From an uncultured Eubacteriales bacterium (GTDB lineage: Bacteria; Bacillota; Clostridia; Oscillospirales; Oscillospiraceae): DNA of 51,333 nucleotides. The notes beneath the pieces are model-generated. The model saw only the letters and a program-made list of their open reading frames with translations. It did no database searches and was not told the DNA's origin. The DNA is taken from NCBI GenBank assembly GCA_900545585.1, contig UQZR01000019.1, positions 1 through 51,333 of the forward strand, read 5' to 3'. This document shows, in pieces, positions 27,641-35,002 of this stretch (its first letter is position 1; every line of letters starts with the position of its first letter). A program made the translations under genes and the position numbers.

Positions 27641-29272
27641 ATGTCTAAGATCATCAAGCGCGGGGACGAGGCCCGCAAGGCTCTGGAGGCCGGTGTCAAT
27701 CAGCTGGCCGATACCGTAAAGGTCACGCTGGGTCCCAAGGGCCGCAACGTGGTGCTGGATAAGAAGTTCGGTACGCCCCTGATCACCAACGACGGCGTGT
27801 CCATCGCCAAGGAGATCGAGCTGGACGACCCGTTTGAGAACATGGGCGCACAGCTGGTGCGCGAGGTGTCCACCAAGACCAACGATGTGGCCGGTGACGG
27901 CACCACCACCGCTACCCTGCTGGCTCAGGCCATGATCCACGAGGGTCTGAAGAACCTGGCCGCAGGCGCCAACCCCATCGTCATGAAGAAGGGCATGGCC
28001 AAGGCTGTGGACGCCGCCGTGGCCGCCATCAAGGAGCAGAGCCAGAAGGTCAACGGCACCGCCGACATCGCCCGCGTGGGCACCGTGTCCTCCGGTGACG
28101 AGAACATCGGCAAGCTCATTGCCGAGGCGATGGAGAAGGTCTCCGCCGACGGCGTTATCACCATTGAGGAGTCCAAGACCGCCGAGACGTACAGTGAGGT
28201 GGTGGAGGGCATGATGTTCGACCGCGGCTATATCACCCCCTACATGGCCACCGACATGGAGAAGATGGAAGCCGTCGTGGACGATCCCTATATCCTCATC
28301 ACCGATAAGAAGATCTCCGTCATCAGCGACATCCTGCCCCTGCTGGAGCAGATGCTGCAGAGCGGCAAGAAGCTGTTCATCATCGCCGAGGACGTGGAGG
28401 GCGAGGTCCTCAGCACCCTGCTGGTCAACCGTCTGAAGGGCGTGCTGAACGTGGTGTGCGTCAAGGCGCCCGGCTTCGGCGACCGCCGCAAGGAGATGCT
28501 GCAGGATATCGCCGTGCTGACCGGCGGTCAGGTCATCAGTGAGGAGCTGGGGCTGACCCTGAAGGACGCCACCATCGACATGCTGGGCCGCGCCCGTCAG
28601 ATCAAGGTCACCAAGGAGAACACCATCATCGTGGACGGCATGGGCGATCCCCAGGCCATCAAGGACCGTGTGGCTCAGATCCGCGCTCAGATCGGCGTGA
28701 CCACCAGCGAGTATGACAAGGAGAAGCTGCAGGAGCGTCTGGCCAAGATGGCCGGCGGTGTGGCTGTCATCAAGGTGGGCGCTGCCACTGAGACGGAGAT
28801 GAAGGAGAAGAAGCTGCGCATCGAGGATGCCCTGAACGCCACCAAGGCCGCCGTTGAGGAAGGCATCGTGGCCGGCGGCGGCACCATCTATGTCAACGTC
28901 ATCCCTGCCGTCACGGCGCTGCTGGACAGCACCGAGGGCGATGAGCGTGTAGGCGTGCAGCTGGTGGCCAAGGCTCTGGAGTCTCCTGTGCGTCAGATCG
29001 CGGCCAATGCCGGCATCGACGGCAGCGTGGTGCTGGAGAAGGTACGCACCTCCGGCAAGAACGGCTACGGCTTCGACGCCTACAAGGAGGAGTACTGCGA
29101 CATGATCGCCAGCGGTATCGTGGATCCCGCCAAGGTGACCCGCAGCGCCCTGGAGAACGCCGCCAGCGTGTCCGGCATGGTGCTGACCACCGAGTCTCTG
29201 GTGGCCGACAAGCCCCAGCCTCCTACGCCGGCTCCCGCCGCACCCGACATGGGCGGCATGGGCATGTATTGA
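27641..29272 (+). CDS. groEL: Chaperonin GroEL
   Basis: A 543-residue tetradecameric ATP-driven folding chamber. Hallmarks are GPKGRNVVLDKKFG, the ATP-site GDGTTTATLLAQA near residue 86, and the end PAAPDMGGMGMY, a short Gly-Met tail. I chose ATG 27641 because GGGAGG lies just upstream; an in-frame ATG 33 bases earlier has none. Confidence 0.98.
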   Translation: MSKIIKRGDEARKALEAGVNQLADTVKVTLGPKGRNVVLDKKFGTPLITNDGVSIAKEIELDDPFENMGAQLVREVSTKTNDVAGDGTTTATLLAQAMIHEGLKNLAAGANPIVMKKGMAKAVDAAVAAIKEQSQKVNGTADIARVGTVSSGDENIGKLIAEAMEKVSADGVITIEESKTAETYSEVVEGMMFDRGYITPYMATDMEKMEAVVDDPYILITDKKISVISDILPLLEQMLQSGKKLFIIAEDVEGEVLSTLLVNRLKGVLNVVCVKAPGFGDRRKEMLQDIAVLTGGQVISEELGLTLKDATIDMLGRARQIKVTKENTIIVDGMGDPQAIKDRVAQIRAQIGVTTSEYDKEKLQERLAKMAGGVAVIKVGAATETEMKEKKLRIEDALNATKAAVEEGIVAGGGTIYVNVIPAVTALLDSTEGDERVGVQLVAKALESPVRQIAANAGIDGSVVLEKVRTSGKNGYGFDAYKEEYCDMIASGIVDPAKVTRSALENAASVSGMVLTTESLVADKPQPPTPAPAAPDMGGMGMY

Positions 29273-29293
29273 TCCCCTGGAAAACAATAGAGA

Positions 29294-29325
29294 GGGTGCG
29301 GCGGCTATGCTGCCGCACCTTTTTT
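29294..29325 (+). terminator. Terminator after groEL
   Basis: GGTGCGGCGGC / GCTGCCGCACC with loop TAT, followed by six T: a standard intrinsic terminator 20 bases after the stop codon. Confidence 0.9.
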
Positions 29326-29347
29326 CTCCCGTTTTTGCAAAAACCTG

Positions 29348-29377
29348 TTGACAAACGGCCGTACGATGTGGTATAGT
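29348..29377 (+). promoter_or_regulatory. Promoter of the tRNA cluster
   Basis: A perfect TTGACA (29348-29353), 18 bases, TATAGT (29372-29377), 25 bases before the first tRNA. Confidence 0.8.
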
Positions 29378-29402
29378 AACTCGTGCCTGTCGAGGACGGC
29401 AT

Positions 29403-29479
29403 GGCGGCGTAGCTCAGTTGGCTAGAGCATGCGGTTCATACCCGCAGTGTCACCGGTTCAAATCCAGTCGCCGCTACCA
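29403..29479 (+). tRNA. tRNA-Met (anticodon CAT)
   Basis: 77 bases including an encoded CCA. Acceptor GGCGGCG pairs with CGCCGCT; the anticodon arm TGCGG-TTCATAC-CCGCA gives CAT; the T arm is CCGGTTCAAATCCAG-like. The GGCGGCG acceptor and absence of the initiator features point to elongator Met. A CAT anticodon could also belong to the TilS-modified tRNA-Ile, which I cannot exclude by eye. Confidence 0.9.
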
Positions 29480-29532
29480 CGTCCGGAGAGATGCTTCGGC
29501 ATCTCTCCGGAACCCCCTCGACTCACAAAAAC

Positions 29533-29607
29533 GGCCCGTTGGTCAAGTGGTTAAGACACGGCCCTTTCACGGCTGTAACATGGGTTCGAGTCCCGTACGG
29601 GTCACCA
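29533..29607 (+). tRNA. tRNA-Glu (anticodon TTC)
   Basis: 75 bases with encoded CCA. Acceptor GGCCCGT / ACGGGTC; anticodon arm CGGCC-CTTTCAC-GGCTG gives TTC; T arm ATGGGTTCGAGTCCCGT. Confidence 0.95.
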
Positions 29608-29638
29608 CTTCGGCAATCCGTCTCGGGCTGCCGAATAT

Positions 29639-29715
29639 GGAGGCTTAGCTCAGCTGGTTAGAGCGCCTGCTTCACACGCAGGAGGTCACTGGTTCGAGTC
29701 CAGCAGTCTCCACCA
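29639..29715 (+). tRNA. tRNA-Val (anticodon CAC), integration site of the mobile element
   Basis: 77 bases with encoded CCA. Acceptor GGAGGCT / AGTCTCC; anticodon arm CCTGC-TTCACAC-GCAGG gives CAC; T arm CTGGTTCGAGTCCAG. Its 3' half and terminator recur 18.7 kb downstream as the other end of an integrated element. The gene stays intact because the element's own attachment site restores the 3' half. Confidence 0.95.
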
Positions 29716-29752
29716 AAAAGTTCCTGATTTCGTCAGAAATCAGGAACTTTTT
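29670..29752 (+). repeat. Left attachment repeat (attL)
   Basis: 83 bases from the anticodon loop of tRNA-Val through its T arm, CCA and terminator hairpin. They match 48409-48491 with three differences: T/C in the T loop and two adjacent bases in the terminator loop. This is the standard result of integration at a tRNA 3' end. Confidence 0.93.
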
Positions 29753-29753
29753 T
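29718..29753 (+). terminator. Terminator of the tRNA cluster
   Basis: AAAGTTCCTGATTTC / GAAATCAGGAACTTT stem followed by a T-run directly after the tRNA-Val CCA. It forms part of the duplicated attachment site. Confidence 0.88.
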
Positions 29754-29799
29754 GCATATTTGGCTTGAAATAGTGACGCGGTATTTTCGCGTTTTATCT

Positions 29800-29821
29800 T
29801 TGACCCAAACCGTGACCCAAA
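29800..29821 (+). repeat. Left arm-type repeat (integrase-binding candidate)
   Basis: Two TGACCCAAA units separated by CCG (12-base period). The same 22 bases occur at 48274-48295, near the other end and in the same orientation. Position inside both ends and short repeated units fit arm-binding sites of tyrosine integrases. Confidence 0.65.
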
Positions 29822-29833
29822 AGCCGAAATGAC

Positions 29834-29880
29834 GGGAGAGGGGCGGATGATGCTATCCGCTCCTCTCCCGTTATTTTTTG
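29834..29880 (+). terminator. Hairpin at the 3' end of the integrase gene
   Basis: ACGGGAGAGG-GCGGAT / ATCCGCTCCTCTCCCGT followed by TATTTTTT on the plus strand. It would stop plus-strand transcripts entering from the tRNA cluster and could also end the integrase mRNA. Confidence 0.7.
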
Positions 29881-29883
29881 TGT

Positions 29884-31041
29884 TTACATCGCCTGACTGA
29901 TAACATTCCCGATGGCATCGGCGGCGTCACGTTTCATCTCCGCTGTGGCGTGGGTGTAGGTGCTGAGTGTGAAGCCCGCGTCGTAGTGTCCCAGCGCACC
30001 GGACAGCGTCTTGACGTCCACGCCGTATTTGAGGGACAGCGTGGCGAATGTGTGTCTGAGGTCGTGAAACCTGATGTGTTCCGCGCCGATGGCCTTCAGG
30101 ATCTTCTCATGGGTGTGGCGGAAGGAGTCCGGGTCGAACATGGTGCCGGTCTTGGGCGACACAAACAGGTAGGGACTGTGTGGGTGCTTTGCGTGCTCCT
30201 CTACCAGCAGCTCCACCGCCCGCTGCGGGATGGCCAGCTTGCGGATGGAGTTGGGCGTCTTGGGCTGGCTGACCACCAGTTCACCGTTGATGCGGTTTAC
30301 CTGCTTGCTGACGGAGATGGTCATATTCTCCACATCCAAGTCCGTCCACAGCAGGGCGAGGAGCTCGCCTCGGCGCAGGCCGGTGGTCAGCTCCAGATAG
30401 AAAGCCGCCAGCAGCCCGCGCCGTTCTGCTTCAGCCAGATACGGGCCGATCTTGTCCTCCGGCAGTATTTTCATCTCGCGCTTCTCCAGCTTCGGCAGGC
30501 GGCAGCCCTTGGCGGGGTTGGTGAGGAGCAGCCGCTCCGCTACCGCCTGCTCCAGGCAGTTGTTCAGCAGCGTGTGGATGCCCCGCACCACGCGGGTGCT
30601 GAGACCCTTGTCCTTCAGTTTGATGTGGGTATACCGTTGGATGCGGCCGGATTTTTGCAGGTCGTTGTAGAACTTCTGGATCTGGATGGTGGTCAGTTTT
30701 TCCAGCGGCGTGTTGCCCAACTCGGGAATGATGTGGTTGTCAATGTAGTTGAGGTAGTAGTCCTTGGTTTTCTCCCGCAGGCGCGGCTCGGCGTAGACCT
30801 CATACCACAGCTTGATCCACGCGCCCAGCGTGTACGACTTGGCACGGCTCATGTCCAGCTTTTCAGCCTCCGCAATGGCCTGCTTGAGCTTTTCCTTGGC
30901 TTCTGCCTGCGTCTTGGCGAGGACGCTCTTGTGGATGGGCTTGCCGGTGGTGGGATCGCAGCCTGCGGTGTAGCGGCCCTCCCAGCGGCCGTCCTTCCGT
31001 TTGCGCAGACTCCCTTCTCCGTTTGCACGTTTTTTCGGCAT
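29884..31041 (-). CDS. int: Tyrosine site-specific integrase of the element
   Basis: 385 residues. The N-terminal arm-binding AP2-like part (GEGSLRKRKDGRWEGRYTAG) is followed by a SAM-like core-binding domain (LGAWIKLWYEVY...) and the catalytic domain. Catalytic residues are visible: Arg in TTGLRRGELLALLW, HxxR as HDLRHTFATL, and Tyr in FTLSTYTHA. AAAGGAG precedes ATG 31041; a longer frame of 14 codons has no such site. It sits next to attL, facing the tRNA, as usual for Tn916- and ICE-type integrases. Confidence 0.95.
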   Translation of the reverse strand: MPKKRANGEGSLRKRKDGRWEGRYTAGCDPTTGKPIHKSVLAKTQAEAKEKLKQAIAEAEKLDMSRAKSYTLGAWIKLWYEVYAEPRLREKTKDYYLNYIDNHIIPELGNTPLEKLTTIQIQKFYNDLQKSGRIQRYTHIKLKDKGLSTRVVRGIHTLLNNCLEQAVAERLLLTNPAKGCRLPKLEKREMKILPEDKIGPYLAEAERRGLLAAFYLELTTGLRRGELLALLWTDLDVENMTISVSKQVNRINGELVVSQPKTPNSIRKLAIPQRAVELLVEEHAKHPHSPYLFVSPKTGTMFDPDSFRHTHEKILKAIGAEHIRFHDLRHTFATLSLKYGVDVKTLSGALGHYDAGFTLSTYTHATAEMKRDAADAIGNVISQAM

Positions 31042-31169
31042 GGTATCAACTCCTTTTCTTGGTAGCCAATACACATACCACAAGCCGACCTTAATAGCTA
31101 TCGGAGATGGGCAGAGTTAAGAGAAAGTTATCAATTCCGCAGCGGGGGTATTCTTTGGTTACAGCGTGG
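31042..31169. other. Gap between integrase and excisionase genes
   Basis: 128 bases without a gene. The minus strand should carry the integrase promoter or a read-through path from the excisionase gene. I see no strong -35/-10 pair. The first copy of the element's internal repeat begins at 31151. Confidence 0.4.
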
Positions 31170-31181
31170 TCATTTTTGCGC
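31151..31181 (+). repeat. Internal direct repeat, copy 1 (overlaps the excisionase 3' end)
   Basis: Shares TTCTTTGGTTACAGCGTGGT and the following CATTTxTGCGC with copies at 47429-47469 and 48225-48265, all in the same orientation. This copy includes the last codons and stop of the excisionase-like gene, suggesting the other two derive from it. Confidence 0.8.
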
Positions 31182-31376
31182 TGTGTTGGCGTCGATCCAC
31201 TCCCGCAGCTTGTCCTTCGGCACTACGATGCGGCTGCCGATCTTCAGTGCAGGGAAGCCCTCGCTGTGAACTAACTCATACGCTCCGGCGCGGGAGATGC
31301 CCAGCACCGCCGCCACCTGCACGACGTTCAGCATCAGGGGCAGCTCATCGTAATTCTTATAGGTACATTCGTTCAT
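31170..31376 (-). CDS. xis: Excisionase-like helix-turn-helix protein
   Basis: 68 residues of the MerR-like HTH_17/excisionase family: LMLNVVQVAAVLGISRAGAY forms the helix-turn-helix and FPALKIGSRIVVPKDKLREW the wing. Small proteins of this type bend DNA at att sites and bias the integrase toward excision. They also often act as repressors. It lies between integrase and relaxase, the usual place in clostridial mobilizable elements. Function is inferred from family and position. Confidence 0.85.
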   Translation of the reverse strand: MNECTYKNYDELPLMLNVVQVAAVLGISRAGAYELVHSEGFPALKIGSRIVVPKDKLREWIDANTAQK

Positions 31377-31386
31377 TCGCTCCTCC

Positions 31387-32367
31387 TTACATCATGGTCA
31401 TATCGAAACCGTGATACTGCTCATATTCTTCCTCGTAATTTTCCCGTTCCTGACGGCGGGACTGATACCACTCCACCAGTTCCTGCAGCAAGAGGCTGCT
31501 GTAATACAGCTCACGGGCAAGGTCACTGACCTCGCTGTTCTCGTCCTCGCAGAGGGCGCAGATGGCAGCCACTGTACCCGCCATGCCGCAGACGGCATCC
31601 TCCAGCGTAGGTGTCGGCTCACGATGGTCATAGGCAATTTCCCGGCAGGCTTGCAGATAATCCGCGCCGCCCAGCCGGAAGTACAGCTCCATATTCTCGC
31701 GCTTCAGCGTCTGGTCGAACAGCTTGCTGTCCCGGCAGCGGATGTTCTCCGGGGTGGTGTAGGTGATGTATTTCTGATGCGGCTCCCATTTCACATCGTA
31801 GCCATAGGCATTCATATACGCAATGAACTCCTGTTGCGTGCGGCTCTGTTCCATAGCCTCTTTGATATGATCCGTCAGCCGCCTCTTCCACGTCGGGATG
31901 CGGAACGGGTCGGCCTTGGACTCCGTGACGGACAAACCGTACTCCCGACAGAGTTGGCTGCAGTAGTCCTTGACCTGCTGCATCTCCCTTGCAGACTGAT
32001 GGAGTTTCACGCCCGTCTCGAAATTGACGGAGTTCATGATGATATGATTATGGATGTGGGCTGTGTTCATGTGGGTGACCACGATGCACTGGTAGCCCTC
32101 AAAATGCTCCGCCAGCTTCACCCCCAGCTCGTGCGCCGTTGCAAAGTCCAGCGGATCATCCGGCGCGAACGCCTGCACGATGTGGTAGTAGCCGCGGCCC
32201 TCCGTTTTGCGGAACTGCTTTTTCACCGCCTCAAATTCCGGCACCGCCGTCCGCGCTACACAGTTGACGCCGCTGATGAGCTGTTCCGCCGTCTTTTCCC
32301 GGTTGGTGACGTAGTCAACGATGCCCCTCAGCCCACGCGAGACAGCAATGAATTCAACGTTTGCCAT
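31387..32367 (-). CDS. mobA: MobP-type relaxase (mobilization nuclease)
   Basis: 326 residues, a short relaxase that would nick the element's oriT and lead single-stranded transfer. The metal-binding histidine triad is clear: HMNTAHIHNHIIMNSVN near residues 99-115. A candidate nucleophile Tyr sits near residue 19 in GIVDYVTNREKT. The C-terminal part is acidic and of unknown role; there is no primase or helicase domain. The start overlaps the MobC 3' end by 40 bases. No coupling protein or secretion genes are present. Confidence 0.92.
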   Translation of the reverse strand: MANVEFIAVSRGLRGIVDYVTNREKTAEQLISGVNCVARTAVPEFEAVKKQFRKTEGRGYYHIVQAFAPDDPLDFATAHELGVKLAEHFEGYQCIVVTHMNTAHIHNHIIMNSVNFETGVKLHQSAREMQQVKDYCSQLCREYGLSVTESKADPFRIPTWKRRLTDHIKEAMEQSRTQQEFIAYMNAYGYDVKWEPHQKYITYTTPENIRCRDSKLFDQTLKRENMELYFRLGGADYLQACREIAYDHREPTPTLEDAVCGMAGTVAAICALCEDENSEVSDLARELYYSSLLLQELVEWYQSRRQERENYEEEYEQYHGFDMTMM

Positions 32368-32636
32368 GTGTTTTCATACACCTCCATGAACGGCTCCATG
32401 TTGACCAGCTCGACGTGACCCTGCCGCGCCATGACGACCAGCTGATTCAGGTTATTGCCCTGCCGACGCAGCTCGCGGATGAGGTCATCCACGCCGTCGA
32501 TGACCGTCACATCCTTGTCCATAGCCGCGTCCCGCACATACTGACTGAGAGACTTGTGCGCCTTTTCCGCCTGAAGCGAGATGTATTTCTTCTGCCACCC
32601 CGCCACGCGGATGCGGATAAATTCTTCTTTCTTCAT
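32328..32636 (-). CDS. mobC: MobC-like relaxosome accessory protein
   Basis: 102 residues of the MobC/ribbon-helix-helix type that helps open DNA at oriT. The N-terminal strand (FIRIRVAGWQKKYISLQAEKA) is followed by SLSQYVRDAAM and the family hallmark LRRQGNNLNQLVVMARQGH. The gene overlaps the relaxase gene, a usual arrangement. GAGGAGAG precedes the ATG. Confidence 0.92.
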   Translation of the reverse strand: MKKEEFIRIRVAGWQKKYISLQAEKAHKSLSQYVRDAAMDKDVTVIDGVDDLIRELRRQGNNLNQLVVMARQGHVELVNMEPFMEVYENTWQTLNSLLSRVG

Positions 32637-32946
32637 CGTACTCTCCTCTCTTGAATTTCAAAATCACCCAAACGAAAGCCCAGCGCAGCGGGTTTCGTTT
32701 GGAGACGAAACGCAAGGAAGCAGCTGGAGTTTTCGCCGAAGGCGGAAACGGAAGTGGCGGACTTTGCGTTGAGGAAGGGGTGTGGGCTTAGCCCGCATGC
32801 AGCGTTTGGGGAGCGGTTTCGGCCAGAGGCCGAAAACCGTACCACAAACGCGAAACTTGCCATCGCGCCAAAGGCGCGATGCTCCGCTTCCCCAAACCTC
32901 CGGCGTCCCACGACACGCTCGCCTTCCTGCGAGACCACACAGCGGC
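32637..32946. other. Hairpin-rich region, candidate oriT
   Basis: 310 bases with no credible gene, directly upstream of mobC. They hold a row of inverted repeats: CCAAACGAAA / TTTCGTTTGG near 32669-32702, TTTCGCC / GGCGGAAA near 32733-32750, GGTTTCGGCC / GGCCGAAAACC near 32814-32840, and a perfect CATCGCGCC-AAA-GGCGCGATG at 32861-32881. Clustered hairpins next to mobC and the relaxase gene are typical of transfer origins. I cannot point to the nic site. Confidence 0.55.
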
Positions 32947-33375
32947 TCATAGGGGCGAACACGGCGGTTCTGCGGCTTGCGCCGACAGTTTCTGCCGTAC
33001 CCGCTGTCGCTCGGCGGCGGCTTCGGCGAGGTACAGCTGGTGCCGGGTGTACCACTCCACCGCCTCTCGGATGGGGCGAATGTGATAACGCAGGTTGCCG
33101 TTTTTCTTCAGGCCGTTCCGCATGATGACCGACGTCGGCTCTACGGTGATGAGCCCTTTTTCTACCAGCCCAGCCACATAACGCTTGACGGAGCTCTTGC
33201 TTTTGCCGATGGCTTTACCGATGGTTTCGTAGCTGGGCCAGCACTCGTAGGTGCGCGGGTCTTCCAGCCGCATCAGTACAGCGTAGGTCGCCAGCTCGCC
33301 GGTGCTTAAGTGCAGAGAGAATATCTCGTTAGGCAGTGGTGTGAAGTTTTTCGATTTGTTGTTTTGTAAGTTCAA
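32947..33375 (-). CDS. Winged-helix DNA-binding protein of the element
   Basis: 142 residues. It opens FTPLPNEIFSLHLSTGELATY and has a winged helix-turn-helix (CWPSYETIGKAIGKSKSSVKRYVAGLVEKGLI), like replication-initiator N-terminal or DnaD-like domains on clostridial plasmids and mobilizable elements. The C-terminus is charged and helical. The start is TTG 33375 with GGAGGT five bases before it. It could act in replication of the excised circle or as a regulator; the sequence does not decide. Confidence 0.8.
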   Translation of the reverse strand: MNLQNNKSKNFTPLPNEIFSLHLSTGELATYAVLMRLEDPRTYECWPSYETIGKAIGKSKSSVKRYVAGLVEKGLITVEPTSVIMRNGLKKNGNLRYHIRPIREAVEWYTRHQLYLAEAAAERQRVRQKLSAQAAEPPCSPL

Positions 33376-33394
33376 TAGATACCTCCGATTTTTG

Positions 33395-33423
33395 TTGACA
33401 TGGCTGTGCGGATGATGTAGACT
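33395..33423 (+). promoter_or_regulatory. Promoter for the DUF6076-like gene
   Basis: A perfect TTGACA (33395-33400), 17 bases, TAGACT (33418-33423). The gene starts 110 bases further on, so the leader is long. Confidence 0.6.
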
Positions 33424-33532
33424 GATTGTAATATTAATTAGACATCTTGCTCGAGCCTATCATAACAAAGGCGGCAAAGTCTGTCAATGCTGTCGAGCAA
33501 TATTTACAATTAGTCCACAATTGGAGGGCACT

Positions 33533-34486
33533 ATGTGGTACTGCAAAATGTATTTCCCTGGAAGGCATGAGGTCATCGAGAGCGATGCCTTTGGCACGCA
33601 GGGAGCGCCGTCGCGGCGAAAGACCTTCCCGTTTTTAGAGTCGCTGTTGTCCTTTACTGAACTGGATATGGAGAAGGTCTCCATCGTGCTTCGGTGTATC
33701 TCCGATGACTTGGAGAGCCTTGACCGCGAACGTGTGACCAACGCCATGGCCAAGCTGGGAGCGCTGGCGGATACACACAGCTTCTTCCGTGTGCTGTATA
33801 CCAAGTGGTTCTATCTCCATTCCGTAGGTTTTGAGAACGCCACGACTGCGGTATCAGAGGCATTAAATGAGCTGCGGATGCTGCCGGAGGAGCTGTCGCT
33901 GTACCAAAAGCAGATCCAGTGTTTCTTCGATCTGATACTGGATATAGACAAGGTCGGGCGCGAGCCCAGCCGGCAAGTCATGCGTTACTATCATTTTGAC
34001 CAGCCCGACCAGCCCAGCGACCCGGAGTTGTTCCCGTTCCGTCTGCTGACCACGCGCTTCGAGCCGGTGGGTGGCGATGCTTGTGCGCCGGTGCTGTACG
34101 CGAATTCTGTGGCGGATATGATCAGCTTTTCTTTGCAGACTTGCGTGGAGCGCAGCATCACTGTGCGCCGCTGCAAGAACTGCGGACGCTACTTTGCACA
34201 GACGGGCCGTGTCAGCGCTGAGTATTGTGACCGTCCTCCGCTGGATGGTCAGTCCAGCTGCCGGTTGATGGGAGCTTTCCAGCAGTGGACGCTAAAGCAG
34301 GCGGGCGACCCGGTATTCAAGGTCTATCGCAGAGAGTACAAACGCCGCTTTGCGTGGATCAAGGCCGGGCGTATCAGCGACAGCCAGTTCTACGCTTGGA
34401 GCGAACAGGCCAGAGAGCAGAAAAAGAAATGTGATGAGGGTATCATCACTGAGGGCGAATTCCAGCGGTGGCTGAAAGAGTCGTAG
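33533..34486 (+). CDS. DUF6076-like protein of unknown function
   Basis: 317 residues. The first half is helical with no motif I know. The second half has a zinc-knuckle-like CKNCGRYFAQTGRVSAEYC followed by a basic helical C-terminus (VYRREYKRRFAWIKAGRI). This Cys pattern is typical of the DUF6076 proteins found on clostridial mobile elements; that match is from memory. GGAGG precedes ATG 33533. It has its own promoter and terminator between the mobilization genes and the cas operon, so it is a separate cargo or regulatory unit. Confidence 0.75.
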   Translation: MWYCKMYFPGRHEVIESDAFGTQGAPSRRKTFPFLESLLSFTELDMEKVSIVLRCISDDLESLDRERVTNAMAKLGALADTHSFFRVLYTKWFYLHSVGFENATTAVSEALNELRMLPEELSLYQKQIQCFFDLILDIDKVGREPSRQVMRYYHFDQPDQPSDPELFPFRLLTTRFEPVGGDACAPVLYANSVADMISFSLQTCVERSITVRRCKNCGRYFAQTGRVSAEYCDRPPLDGQSSCRLMGAFQQWTLKQAGDPVFKVYRREYKRRFAWIKAGRISDSQFYAWSEQAREQKKKCDEGIITEGEFQRWLKES

Positions 34487-34568
34487 GCAAGCAGAGGGCA
34501 GACCGAAGAAAGAGGCCAGCGAAACCAGAAAACTGCCGCGAGTCGAGTTTATCGAGTGGTTAAAGAAA

Positions 34569-34599
34569 GAAGAGGTGTGACCGATAGTCACACCTCTTC
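34569..34599 (+). terminator. Strong hairpin after the DUF6076-like gene
   Basis: A perfect 13-bp stem GAAGAGGTGTGAC / GTCACACCTCTTC with loop CGATA. The T-run after it is weak, but position and stem strength fit a terminator that insulates the cas promoter region. Confidence 0.7.
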
Positions 34600-34759
34600 C
34601 TGTGTTGCAAAAAGCAAGCAATGAGCACACATTTAGAAAATGGCAAAACTCGTTTTCTTAATATGGCGAGTTATAATAAAAGTCTAAGAGCCCACAAGCA
34701 AAGACGATACACCATGGAGGCGGCGTATCTGGTGTACAGCAGCTACATAGCCGCGTTGG

Positions 34760-34854
34760 GCGAAAAGCTGCGCAGGGCGCGGCAGGAGATGTTCCCCTGC
34801 CATGCCTTGCGCAGCTTCTCCTTTTCACTCTTTCAATCCACGGGAATACCCGAC
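34760..34854 (-). ncRNA. crRNA-like small RNA: CRISPR-repeat-like hairpin, short guide and 3' hairpin (CreR-like candidate)
   Basis: On the minus strand, 34854-34830 is a shortened CRISPR repeat. It starts GTCG, has stem GGG-TATT-CCC in place of the array's C6/G6 stem, then GTGGATTGAAAG, matching the array's 3' end GTGGATTGAAAT except for the last base. This keeps the handle left by Cas5c processing. Next comes AGTGAAAAGGAG (34829-34818), then a strong imperfect hairpin (arms about 34817-34793 and 34789-34765, including AAGCTGCGCA / TGCGCAGCTT). The guide matches a TTC-flanked site beside the cas3 promoter (see that entry). Crl-like RNAs that guide Cascade to repress their own cas promoter are known for some type I systems; applying that here is inference. 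Confidence 0.6.
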
Positions 34855-34860
34855 CTGCAC

Positions 34861-34889
34861 AGTATGGCATAGCTTACAAAAAAAGTCAA
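34861..34889 (-). promoter_or_regulatory. Promoter of the crRNA-like RNA
   Basis: On the minus strand TTGACT (34889-34884), exactly 17 bases, CATACT (34866-34861). Transcription would start about at the first base of the repeat-like hairpin (34854). It diverges from the cas3 promoter, and its -35 box lies within the predicted Cascade target. Confidence 0.55.
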
Positions 34890-34901
34890 TGTATTTTGTT
34901 A

Positions 34902-34919
34902 ATTATCCTTGTCACTGAA
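34902..34919 (-). promoter_or_regulatory. Predicted Cascade target (operator) beside the cas3 promoter
   Basis: The minus strand reads TTC (34919-34917), the usual type I-C PAM, followed by AGTGACAAGGATAAT. The guide-like stretch of the crRNA-like RNA reads AGTGAAAAGGAGAAG. Positions 1-5, 7-11 and 13-14 match. The mismatches are at 6 and 12, which type I R-loops leave unpaired. A full-length complex here would cover about 34883-34919, between the two divergent -35 boxes. Confidence 0.55.
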
Positions 34920-34922
34920 CTC

Positions 34923-34951
34923 TTTACAAGCCCCGTTTCGTGTGCTATGGT
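34923..34951 (+). promoter_or_regulatory. Promoter of the cas operon
   Basis: TTTACA (34923-34928), 17 bases, TATGGT (34946-34951), 51 bases before the cas3 start. The predicted Cascade target ends three bases upstream of the -35 box, so binding there could block RNA polymerase. Confidence 0.6.
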
Positions 34952-35002
34952 TAAAGCATCAACATATGCGCGTTAAAAAATATATGACAGGATGTGATCG
35001 CC

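Noticed and set aside
34621..34872. 83-codon open frame upstream of cas3
   Set aside because: It has no ribosome site and runs through the long hairpin and the CRISPR-repeat-like element; the same bases are better explained as a small RNA on the other strand.
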